Below are positions 28,301 to 40,300 of a stretch of DNA of 64,000 nucleotides, in pieces (within the stretch, counting starts at the first letter, position 1; every line of letters starts with the position of its first letter). The notes beneath the pieces are model-generated. The model saw nothing but the letters and a program-made list of their open reading frames with translations, searched no databases and was not told the origin of the DNA. The position numbers and the translations under genes were made by a program. Source of the stretch: Bostrychus sinensis (Eukaryota; Chordata; Actinopteri; Gobiiformes; Eleotridae). The stretch lies in contig CM036241.1 of the NCBI GenBank assembly GCA_020698575.1, forward strand, positions 34,779,416 through 34,843,415, in the 5' to 3' direction.

Positions 28301-31300
28301 CACATACAGAGGAATAGAGGGGAAAGGAGGAGAAAGAGCTGGAGAAATGAAAAGGATTGGCCGGGAGGAATGTACGGGGAGAAAAATGGAAGGAAGGAAG
28401 GTCAGATGCTCCTAAACATCCTTCCTGATGCCCCCCTCCCTCCCCTCATAACACCCCAGCGCCTCTTACACTCTGGGCTCTGTCCAGGCATTCAGGAAAG
28501 GCGGCACTGGCGGCACATGAGTTACGCACCAGGTGTTGTTACATAATGACCTTGGTACTCAATGACACAATACTGCGTTGTACTCAGATGTGGGTAGTGC
28601 TGCCAAAATGTGTATTGAAATAAAATTGCTGTTGATTAAAAAAAGTAATAGTGATAACACTTTTTATTTATTGTATTACTTAAGCAGAATGGCTAGGGTG
28701 AGACTCCTTAAAGCCATACTTATTTTCTTGCACATCTGAGTTAGAATGGTATTGGTAGGTCTGGGTTTTTATTTTTATTTTTTTATTATTATTATTTTGG
28801 AATTTACCTTAATAGAAAAATATTTATAAGTGAGTTAAATCATAGAAAATCCATCCTCAGCCACGTCTCAATACATTGTAGAAGAAACACATCAATAAAA
28901 GGTGCACTATTGGCCTTTGCTGGATGTTAATAGGCTTCTAATTAGAATAATGTCAGAAGAAGTAGAAGAAGTAGTGCAGGTGATTGGTGTATGGGTCAAG
29001 CACTGGTCAAAATAAAATCACTGAAATAAAACAAAGAAAAGGATGAAATATTAACTGATGAGTTGTGAGATAAGATGAGTTATTAACTGGTCAAACATTA
29101 CTTTCTCAAGTGTATTAAAGAAACCATATTATGCTTTTTTCTAGACATATTTGAATCAACAGTTCACATTTTATAACTTAAAATAATGCATATGTATTAA
29201 AAACATCTTCATTTGGGGAGCTGTTACTTTCGCTTTGCAGAAAACACATTGATTAGGTGCCTGCTGCTTTAAGGCCCTGCTGGCTCCACCCACTTTACTC
29301 AGTCAGCTCCGAGCTCTTTGCAATAATAATTTACACAGTATCCACTCTGCTGCAGTGAAGGACCACAGGGCTGTGGCACTACTGCCTCTTGATCTTCTTT
29401 AAGTTCACATGAGAATACGATTTTAATTCAGACATCAGAGGAGAATCTCTGAGTGCTTGTACTGAAAAGTTGGGGATAGGCAGAGAATGATAAAATTGCC
29501 AATTTGTACAGCTACTGGCAACATTAAGCTAACAGATACAGTAGATAAATGAGCTGACTCCTTTGTGGTGGCGGCAATTTAGCGCTAAAATTATTAAAAA
29601 CACACAGGAGCTCTTTCTCAAGAAGGCGGGGTTTCCTGTGTCTTTCACATAGAGCAGTGAAACAGCATTTTCAGCTCTTCGGAAGGGCAGTGCCTCAGCA
29701 TACAGGGTTAGTTGAATATGCGTAAATGAAACAATATAGAACACCAGGTATACAAGTACAATTTCAACAACAGACAGCAGCAGCCTCAGCATTGTTCTCT
29801 GATAAGCATAATGAAGAGTTATGGCAAATTAAGTGATAAACTTGCAGGATTGGTTTTCACACCCCAAGTAAAGACAGAAATAGAAAGTAGGTGAATCATT
29901 TGGAGGTGTCAGCCCATGAAAAATATCAGTAGTCTCTGTAGGCAAAGCTGTCTGGAAATCGAACGTCATATATAAATTCACCGTCTGTAAGGGATAAGTG
30001 TCTGGGGCCATTTTATTCCAGTTGTAAGTCAAGCTGAGAGATAAAACAAAGAGACGCGTCCCCGGAGCCTAAGACATAATGTGGCGACAGTGGTCACTTC
30101 AGTCCACACACTGTTCATCATGGACAACAATCGACCCAATAGGAGTTCACATTTATCACTTCTGTAGAGGGGAACAACAGAGAATTTAGCAGCTCCAGTT
30201 TGGCCCTATTGTATTGCATTACACACTCGCAGTAATAGAGGATCACTGGGCCTCTTTACCTTATCCCTATTTTCTTCACATAAGGTCAAGCTGCAGTGTG
30301 AAGCAGTTGGTTGAGCAGCCGGTCATGCTTGGTCATAACTCAACAAATACAATCTATTCAAAGGTCACAGGTGACAAACAAGAACGAATAGTTTGCCGAG
30401 CCTCATATGTTGAAGCTGTTACAAGGAAAAGCCCAGCAGAAGAGGAGCACGGCCTCCCTTCCGATGTGGAGACAGGGGCTGGAAATTCTTTGTATTCTTG
30501 TTATTCCTTATCAAACAATGGAACAATAGCTTCTATGTGCCTCTCACTTAACACCACTCTTGTTTTTTCCCCAAAAACTCTATGTTTGTGTTGTGTTTTC
30601 CAGACAAATTTCTCTATTTTACGCATAGGTAAGTAGCTTGATATTTTTCTGTGTGCATTTTCTAGAAAATACACAAATATTAACTTTTATTTAAGTAATT
30701 GGTCAAGTAATCAAAGTCAAAGTGGATAGCACGCTCCCCAAAGCATATTAGAAGGTTCAGGGTTCGAAGGTTTGAGGTAGTAGTAGTAAAAGTATGAGTA
30801 GTAGTAGTACTTCTACCTATGTAATTATTTCATGTTCATTTCATTTTATCTTATTATTTAACCAGACGACACATCAATAAAGTTGGGACGATTTGAGTTC
30901 AGACATGAGAGGAGAATCTCCAAATGGTTGAAAGGCAGGAGATAGACAGAGCATGATAAAACAGCTAATTAGCACAGCTATTAGCAACATGAAACTAACA
31001 TATAGATAAGTGAGCTGACTGTCTTGTGGCCACAGTTTAAGAGCTGAAATTCTCAGAGTCTGGTGATGGTGTGTGTGCTTTAGAAATGCACAGAAGCACT
31101 TGCTGGAGAAGGCGGCGTTTCATGTGTCTACATAGAGAGGTGAAATTGAGCATTTTTAGCTCTTGAGAAGTGCAGCGTCTCAGCATACAGGATTATTCAA
31201 ACTTGTGTGAATGAAAAAAAAACAGAATTATGTTTTTAAAAAGGAAACAACGTTGTAACAGGATAAAAAGAACAGATATGCATAATTTAGCATAATAGGG

Positions 31301-34300
31301 GACCTTTAAAAATTTGTCGTACAAGGACAATTTTTCAAAAGCTTGTACAAAATGGTTTTCCTGTTCAGAAGCACAAAAATGAAAAAAAAAAAAAAAAAAA
31401 ATTACAATCACAACCAGAGAGATGCAAAGGACAACAGAGCATCAGAAACATCACTCTTTTATCACATCCACACACAGAGGGCTGTTCGGGAGCAGGTTTG
31501 TCAGTGGTCACAACAGGAGCTGTCAAAGTCACAGTCCTAATGTGGTGAGGAACTGCATTCCACACTTTGGTGAAGGTGAGGGGAAAAAAGACTTTTGCTT
31601 GGACAGGCAGGAGCTTGATCTTGTGGTTCGTTTATTTAACTATTTTTATTTTTGAGCAGTATTATTTTGAAGTAACTTGTGTACAGATTTTAAGTACTTC
31701 TTCCACATGTGATTTTACTTTACCGATGGCACATGTATGCATGAAACTGTCACAAATATAACAGCATTGGGGTTTGGGAGCATAACAAGACCCTTAACTG
31801 TGCTCATGAATTATGCAACTGCCTGTGAAGAGCCCCAATGTCACCCTTCAAAGGTGGGTGTAAGATTTAATTAGGCAGTATATAGTAACACTTAAGGAAT
31901 GGAGCAGGCCAAGGGCATAGAGTTGTGAAGTTGTGAAAACACATAATTTACACAAAGAACAATGGTTCAAGACTAAATGTCACTTCAGAGGCAGCAGAGT
32001 CTGGAGTTCTGAGACTTTACTGCGTGCTTTGGTATGCAGCAGTTTGTTATTATAATGAACCTGATAAGATTTGTGATCGGGGGGGGGGCAGATGAATAAT
32101 ATTTGCATTAGTTGATCTTTAATGGGACCAAATTGCACATTAAATATAGAGTAAGCTTTTGTAGCCACAGCAGGCGTTCATAAATCATGTTGAGGGGGCA
32201 CACATAAGAAATTCAGGTTATGACCTTACTCAAGGTTATACAGTACAGCTGACTGATGGCTTTCTTTTTCTATGGCTCTACCTGTCACAAGCATCACTTT
32301 AATAGCACCTGCTTCAATGTGCTTTTTTATTTTGATTAAATCAACTTTTTGTTCCAAAAGTTGGAAGGTAACTTCCTCTCATATTTTTTGACACATCTCA
32401 CTTTGTCACTGCAGGAATGACAGCAGCGAGAGAGAAATAATGAATCAGATGACAGCAGTTGGCTTGATCTATGGCTCACCTCAAGATCAATGGTTCCCAT
32501 ACAGAGGCTTTAGGACCCAACAGTGGGGTACTGAAGATTTTATTTAGGTCAGTTCACTATTTAATTGATAGACTTCTTCTATGATTAGCTGAGAACTGCA
32601 AGCTGCACAAATGGGTAAACAAGCTTACATTAAAGGTCTCCTATTATGCTAAATTGATTGATTGATTTTTTCTTTTAACCATGTCATGCCCTAATGTTGT
32701 TTCCACCTCTTACGTATACATGGAGTAGTATTTTGTTTCATTCACAAATAATCACAGTAATCCTGTATGCTGAGGCCATGCCCTTCTCAATAACTGAAAA
32801 CGCTCTGTCTCACCGCTCTACACAGACACGTGAAACCAGGAAGCACTCCTGTACGTTTCTAAAGACCATACACCATCACTGGACACATTCTGATCATCTC
32901 AGCTCTTAAAGTGCACATGACAGGTTGAACTACCCATTTCACCATAGCATAGGTACAATCTTAGTATTTATGATTTATGATGAGTGAAAATTCGTATTTA
33001 ATAGCCTCTAGTTTGGAGTTAGGAGAGAAATTTTACTTCTGCGTTAAGAGCGGCTGTGAGCTGTGACGACAAAAGAGGTAAACAATCTACAGCTGTACAG
33101 TTATACTGTAGGGAGCATGGACGAAATAAACTGGAAAATCTCTTTCCACAAATAAAATACGAACCACAACCAGGTCATTCTGATTCTGTCTGACCTGAGA
33201 GAGACCAAGAGCAGCCAGTATAATAAGAAACGATGGGCACAGGGGAGAGATGGAGCTTTGGGTCAGAATGATTGAGGACAGCGCAGGGGTCCTGGTAAGT
33301 TTTGCTAAAGCTAATGTGTTCAGACATATTTTATTGTTACAATTGTTACAATTAATGTTACTGACTAAATCAACACAAATAAGAAAATTGCCTGTTTCGA
33401 TTAGTATCCAATCAGTGTGTGGTTTTATCATTATTAGCCGAAGCTGCTCGCGGTAGCCACAACAGGCAGCTGTGGCTGTGTGTCCCGGGAATAAAGTGAC
33501 ATAGACTCAACTCCTCGCTCATTCTTCCCCTTGTCTGCTGTTACGGCGTATTCAGAGCACTTTTGAACAGAACAGCAACTTAGCTTTTACGAGAGGAGCA
33601 CGTCTGAAGCTTGTAACTCTCATGTAGAGATTATTCTGGGCTTTAAACCACCGGCACTGTCACAGCGTCACAGTCCACCTCCCTCCCCACCCCTCAGCCC
33701 CAGCCTGGGACAGGTTTGTCTCAAAGCTGGGGCCGGGGATCATAACTGAATCCGTTACGGACAGTTCACAAAACCGCCTGATGATTTTGTTAGAAGGCTT
33801 TTGATATTAAGTGGCACAGATGAAGTGCGCTGAATGTGGCGTGCAGTGCTCAGGGGAAGAGCAGGGAGAGAAGCACAGGTGACTGAGCCCACGTCACTTT
33901 ATCCCAACGGGACATGTGTGGAGCTGTGGGGGCCCTGACTCTGCTGTTTGTGGGAATCACAATCGGCTTACAGTGTTATGGTAAAATCAAAATATTAAAT
34001 AAGCAAATCAGTTGTTGTCACTTTTATTTAAGTGTTTTTTGTGTTGGCGAAGCCCACACAGAGGAAAAGAGCCTGTTGAGCTAAAGTTAGCATGTCGCTG
34101 TGGTCCCACTCGGTCTTTGTCTAAAGCCTAAACCGGTTTAGATCCACGACCAGCCAGGTTGCAAGGCTTGTTGTGTGCATTTATTGAGCTCACACCAGCT
34201 CCTGGGAAAGCAAAGACCACTGTCACTGTCCCGATCCAAGTCCCAAGTTCTAAATTCACGCTAAAGTTCTACTTCTCCCTCCGTCTACGTCATATCCGGT

Positions 34301-37300
34301 GAGGCGCAGTTTCCTGAGAGAAAGCTCAAATTTTGACTTTTTCTGTATAATACTGACCAATGTTGCTGTAAAATGTACATTAACGCTTTACACAGGTATT
34401 ATCAAAGCAGATTTATTATGAATTATGAATTTGAAAAAAAACAACAACCCTATCATATGCACTTTAAATTGCTGTCCCTATGAAGCAGTAAGCTCATTTA
34501 GCTGTCTGTTAGCGTCAAGTTATGCTAAATACCCATTTTACACTCCATTCCCCATCGTTGTCAGAAGGAGGCGTCAGACACCTAATCCAAGCATTCTCTG
34601 CAAAGTAACAGCTCCCAAAAAGAAGCCCTTTTCCATACAGATCCAAAATTTTTTGCAAAAGTTTTAATATGTGAAATATTAATTCAAAGCCTGGAAAAAG
34701 CACAATGGGGCACCTTTAAAATAGACAAGCTGAGGGTTCTTGGTGGCAGAGTGATTAGCACTGCCTCTCAGCATAGAGGACATGGGTTTGATTTTTGCAC
34801 GGTTCCAAGTTATGCATGTGCTAGGTGATATGATGACTCAAAATTACCTCGAGTGTATGGATGCCAGAGTAAAGAGTTGTCTGTCAGTGTTTCAGCAGCC
34901 CTGTGAACAATTGGATATTGTCCTGGTTGTTCTGTTGTTCCACCTGAGCCCCTCAGTTTCTGGCGTAAAAGGTTGACAACTGTATTTTTTAGTTATCAAT
35001 TTGTATTTTCAAACATTGTTCTCCAGAAGTGTATCGTCACACATTAGCTACTGCAGTGTCATGTTCCCCATGTTCACAGCTGACCTTAGAGTCCTCAACA
35101 GCCGTTTCTTTGACCTTTAGGTGGCAGGTGATTGGACTGCTGTATACACAACATATCAGTGCAGTAAAGACACAGGGGCAGCATCAGCACAGTGCCTGGT
35201 GTGTGCCCGCTGCGTCATTTTATAACATTGTCAAGACCAGGAAGTCAGTCTCGCTGCAACAACACTGATAATGGTGAAGGGTGCTTTAGAAGGAGACAGA
35301 GACAGGGGAGCAGACACTGGGGCTGTCGCGGTGACTGCATTATTGTCACACAACACTGTTATCAATCCAATCGCATGGGGGAACAGGCGACAGCGATAAC
35401 CGCAGTTTTACATTTTAGTTAAGAAGTAATGAGATACCCAGTGTAATTCAACTGTAAACTATGAAGCATGCTTACACACATACACTGAACAAAAATATAA
35501 ATGCAGCTCTTTTGTTTTTGCTCCCATTTTTCATCAGCTGAACTCAAAGATGTAAGACTTTTTTATGTACACAAAAGGCCTACTTCACTCAAATATTGTT
35601 CATAAATCTGTAGAAATCTGTTAGTGAGCAAGTTCCGTTTGCCGAAATAATCCATCCACCTCACAGAGGTGGTATATCAGGATGCTGATCAGGCAGCATG
35701 AATATTGTACATAGATAAAGTCTTAGATCTTTGAGTTCAGTTGATGAAAAATGGGAGCAAAAACAAAAATTTTGCGTTTATATTTTTGTTCAGTGTATAT
35801 GCCGCAGAGACGCTGGGAGTGGAGAACGGAGAGTTAGTGGTGAGAAAGGTAAAGGCTTCTGCACGAGCTGCGCTGCTTCAAACAGATGCAACTTGGAGTT
35901 GTACTGAAGCTAACCGCTTCCAAACCAGAGAGAGCCCAATCAAACTTAGGGCTTACACGTTTCTTAGAGGAGGAGGCCGTAGACTCGAAAGATGATCCAC
36001 TCATTTAGCGATGCAACAACTGCGTGAGGTTTTTCTCTGCCCTCTCAACTCGCCTGCTGCAGGTACATGTGTGACACAAGTGCTTAATTAGAGAGAGAGT
36101 CACTGCCGAGCGGAGCACTGTTAGCCTCCTTAGCTCATCTCTAAAGCCACATAAAGTGGACATGTGGGTTTTTCTAATGCGCTACAAAGACATTGGCACT
36201 TCTGTCTAACTGTCAGATTTCTGTTAGAGCATAGGCCTAACTAGATTTCAATTTAGTTTTCATAATTTTATCAAAATTTTGTTTGGACAATGTCATTTTT
36301 ATCAGGTGTTTTAATAAGCTTATGCTTTACCACTTAATAATAATGCATTAGTCTTATATAGCGCTTTTCTAGGCCCTCAAAGTCACTTTACAATTTGGTG
36401 CATTATTCATTCACTCCTCAGTCACACTCAGTGGTTGTGAGATACTTCTGTAGCCACAGCTGCCCTGGGGCAGACTGACGGACTGCCGTGGTTGCCATTT
36501 TGCACCATTATGCCCCCTCCGACAGTATACATTGCCAGGTGCTTGAAACGCCAACCTTCGGGTTAGTGGGCAAGCGTCTCTACCGACTGAGCTACTGCCA
36601 CTCATACCTTATACTGCACACTGCGGTCTTGAGTCACAGATAATTACCGCAGGAGAAATTCTCTCAACGACAGCCCAGCAGACACATGCATGAGGTAGGC
36701 CTATGATGTTATCTGTAGTGCCTTCCGAACATTTAGTAAAAGATTCTGAAAGAAACATTGTGACAAGGGCTGTAACAATCCAATCAAATTCTAATATAGG
36801 TGACCACATCTATTGTAAAGACAGTGGGAGCTTAAAATGCCCCGAGGGACAAGCCTGTTATGCCAGTTAGCTTTCCTTTAACTCGCAGCTAACAACAAGC
36901 TACTTTCTGAACAATGGAATACAGAGTTAATAAGTATGTGTAGCTATCCTAAATAATATCTTCAGGTGTGTCTCTGCTGTGGGGCTCGTGGCGCACTCTG
37001 TGTGTGTGAGAGACAGAGGTAACACAGGGAGAATGCTCCTGTGTCGCTATCCGTGCTGGTGTCCCATGCTCCTCAGAGTCATCAAAGGATTATGCTAAAT
37101 CAACTTTTGGGGGCTTTTAACCATGTTATACTGTTGTTTCCATCTCAAAAACTCCAAACTCTAATCTGGAGTAGTATTTTGTTTCATACAAATGCTTTTA
37201 ACGCATCATCTCACTGGTCTATGTAGACACATGAAAGCAGGAAGTTTTCCTGTGTGTTTCTAAAGCCCATACACCGTGCTCAATAGTCATGCACATTAGC

Positions 37301-40300
37301 CATTTTATGCTCTGTTCATTCCCCACTGTTGCCACCCGGCAGCAACAGAAACCTAATCCAAACATTCTTCGCAAAGTCAAAGTAACAGTTCCCCAAAAGA
37401 AAAGGTTTTCCATACATATATTTAGGTTATGAAATGTAAAATACTAATTTAGGTGTCCAAAACTATTTCAAAAAGCCCGAGAAAAGCATAAATTGTCCCG
37501 TTTAAGCTCTCAGGCTAAATTTTGCAAACCCTTTATGATATAAATTCATTTTCCTAGTAAAAGTAAAATTAAAATTAAGAAAGTGAAATTATCCTGTAAT
37601 AAACAAGTGAGCCAGATTGCGTACCATATACTTGGCCGACCCACATGCAGTTTGAAGGTTCATCGAGATTCAATTTATTTTTTACCATTTCAAATTCTCA
37701 CGACTTTGGCCCATTTTTAATGCATCATCATCTCTATCCTGTGCTTACCTCTTGAAGGTGCTTGAGTGCGCCAACGTGTCTGGAAAACAAAAGAATTCAC
37801 ATGATATAATTAATGAAAGGGAATTAAAATGTCTGACAACTCCGTTAATCTCTCCACAAGCAGCGTTAAATGTTTTCAATAATGCATGGTGAGAAAAGTA
37901 CTTCTTGGTTAAGTGCAAGGGCGAGGACGCTGCACCGCACTACACTTATACAAGTCAAAGCTCATGATTGCAGCTCAATAGAAATGATTAAAAAGAAACA
38001 AAATACTGTTGGTCTGTTGATACATCTGTGAAAGTAGTGAAATTATAGGTGCTTACAGTCTCTCAGAGTCCACCAGCTCTTTGGCGATGTAAAAGGCTCT
38101 TGATCGTCCATCAATCTTGGCAACACCGAGGGAGAACAATGGAAGATAAATGGATATAGTTAATGTTAAAGGACTCTGTCTCAGGGCACTTAAACATTCA
38201 TAGAAACAGCTATTCAAGCCCAAGTATCTAGTGCAAAAAAAAACAACAAAAAAACAAATTTACCATTTTTCAGAATTGTCAAAATAAGACTGATTATTTC
38301 ATTACTGATGCATAGACATGAAGCTTTTTCCAAATATAAAACGTTTAATGTACAATGCATTATGTATGAGCGGCTGTGTGTGTGTGTGTGTGTGTCTGTG
38401 TGTGTCTGTGTGGGGTGCCTATAACACTGCCCATTGATTACAAGGCTAATCACGGGCAGAACAGCCTCTGAGCCAAAAGATAACCATGCAGGACTTTACT
38501 ACTGGGACTCTCTGTTGTTTTTTCCTATAGCAGGCTATTTCACAAATACTGCATTTACAGCTAAGCACACAGTTGTTCCCAGCAGTCAACAGAGCTCAGT
38601 TTTTATGCTTTTTAGTGTGCTTTTCTTAAAATGACCACATTTTTTCTTTGAAGAAGAAGAAAACAAGGAAATGCCAGTCACGTGATGGATATTATTTTGG
38701 TAGCTGGACGGGTGGGGTCCATCTTGTTATAAATGGCTGCTTGTTAGTGTGTATTTTTTGTTTTTTGTTTTGTTTGAATAATCTTACACCACCATAAAAT
38801 TTTATAAATAGAAATGATAGTTAAAGGGGATATATTTGATTTTTTTGTTTCTTTTTAAATCAATCCTGGTCACCTCTAGAACAGCATTGCTCGTTTTACA
38901 ACATAAAAAAAAAAATAATCTGACTAAAAGAAGACGTTTTCAGTAATACTTTATTTTGTTGTTAAGTGAGAGACCTGCAGAGAGCAGCTCTGTTGCTCTC
39001 TTTAGAACAAAAACAGAGAAAAAAGCTGTTTATTTCTTTAAACTTTTTGTATAATGCCAGAGGAAACAGAGCCATACACCGTTTTTTGGATAAATGAATG
39101 AGAGCAGACTTATTGCAGCTCCCACTGGCTGTTGAATTAAGGACTGGAGAAAGTGAAAGAAAGTAAAGTGTGCATTTTAGTTCAGATGTTCCATGGAGAC
39201 AGAGAGCACAGACCTCTGGTCACATACTGTATTTTGGTATAAGAACAGCTGGGTGCATGGTGTAGAAATTTTTCAAAACTGCAAGAACATCTATAGCCAT
39301 TTTTTTTTTTTCTATTCAGTAGCAAAGCCCTAGTAGTTCTTTGCACATTTGTGTTGTGGTGGGGAAGAAGAGGCATTTTTGTTTGAACTATTTGGCTGTA
39401 TAGGCTTCTGCTTAGCTCAGTATTCAGTCAGGATAGCACAATGTTAGAGGCTCACAACAAAAAGTCTGAAGGAATCATCCTCTAAATCACCCTTATGAAA
39501 ATGAATATCTTTAAAAGCCCTATGCTCAACTGGTTTGATTGATGCTATAAAACTACTTTTTTTTTTTTTTTTACAGTAACTTCATCACTTCAAGATAAGC
39601 CCTCAGAGTCCATATTTCTTACCAGTCGGTCAAAGCTTGGCTCCGTGACCCCGTCCTCTTCCTCTGAGGTTCGGCCATGGTCTTCATCGGCTGAAAGTCC
39701 AGCAGATGTGGGGCCCATTGGGAAAGGCTCTGTGTAGGCACTGAAGATGACACACAAAAGATGACAATTACATTTAAGATTGGCTAACAATGGGAAATAA
39801 TAGGCAAAGGAGCACACATCACACATTAATTTAAGTGCCTCTGCTAGACGGGGCTATTTCTTTTCCTGTGTGTGTCTCTGGACAGTTACGACGCTCACAT
39901 GTTGTCCTCCAGTGACCCACTGTAATCTCTTTCATGGTTTGTCCCTGTCACAGATGGCACGCCTGTGTTAGTTTATTGGTAATCCTTTTGTGTACCACGG
40001 CACCTGAGAGGGTCATGCTGTAGGTCACTTCTCAAGTAATCCCCTTAATACTACCTATGGCAATTATTAATGTCCCCTGACCCATTAAGACCCATCGACT
40101 GGATGGCAAAAATCACAATGGCACAAAGAGATTGAGATCATATGCTAAGCATACTATGGCCCACTATGATCTGTTCTCCAGCTTCCTGTGTCTAAAGAAA
40201 TGCACATCGTATGCATGACTTGGTGAAGCTAACTTGCCCTTAATGAATGGATGTGGAAGTAAATGGTTGTCTGCCAGTGTGTCTCTAAGTGGCATCCCTG

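Larger units (their letters stand above)
32630..34722 (+). repeat. family A repeat split by an insertion
   Basis: The left part is 32630-32909 and the right part 34464-34722. Joining them across the duplicated TTAA restores the family A sequence: '...tctgatcatctcagctc' TTAA 'attgctgtccc...agctcatttagctgtctgttagc' aligns with the copy at 56845-57311 around 56970-57050 without a gap. Confidence 0.8.
28219..37748 (-). other. fgd5 intron 5 (remainder), repeat-rich
   Basis: No fgd5 exon. It holds family A copies in both orientations, the nested 1554-bp element, an SINE-like piece at 34735-34980, a Tc1-like MITE at 35483-35795 and a tRNA-like repeat at 36335-36605. A polyA run lies at 31382-31400. 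35000-35450 is unique-looking with a cysteine-containing open frame I do not trust. Confidence 0.6.

Noticed and set aside
30214..30636. 140-codon open frame (+)
   Set aside because: No recognisable domain, no codon-bias signal, and it lies in repeat-rich intron.
33087..33431. 114-codon minus-strand open frame with hydrophobic stretches
   Set aside because: Entirely within the TTAA-flanked element, no conserved motif, and no start context that stands out.
35104..35222. Cysteine-containing open frame (TTYQCSKDTGAASAQC...) after an acceptor-like TTTAG, possible second exon for the signal-peptide exon at 33914
   Set aside because: The phase does not fit: joining to the phase-1 donor at 33981 gives an immediate stop, and the cysteine spacing is not that of Ly6 proteins.
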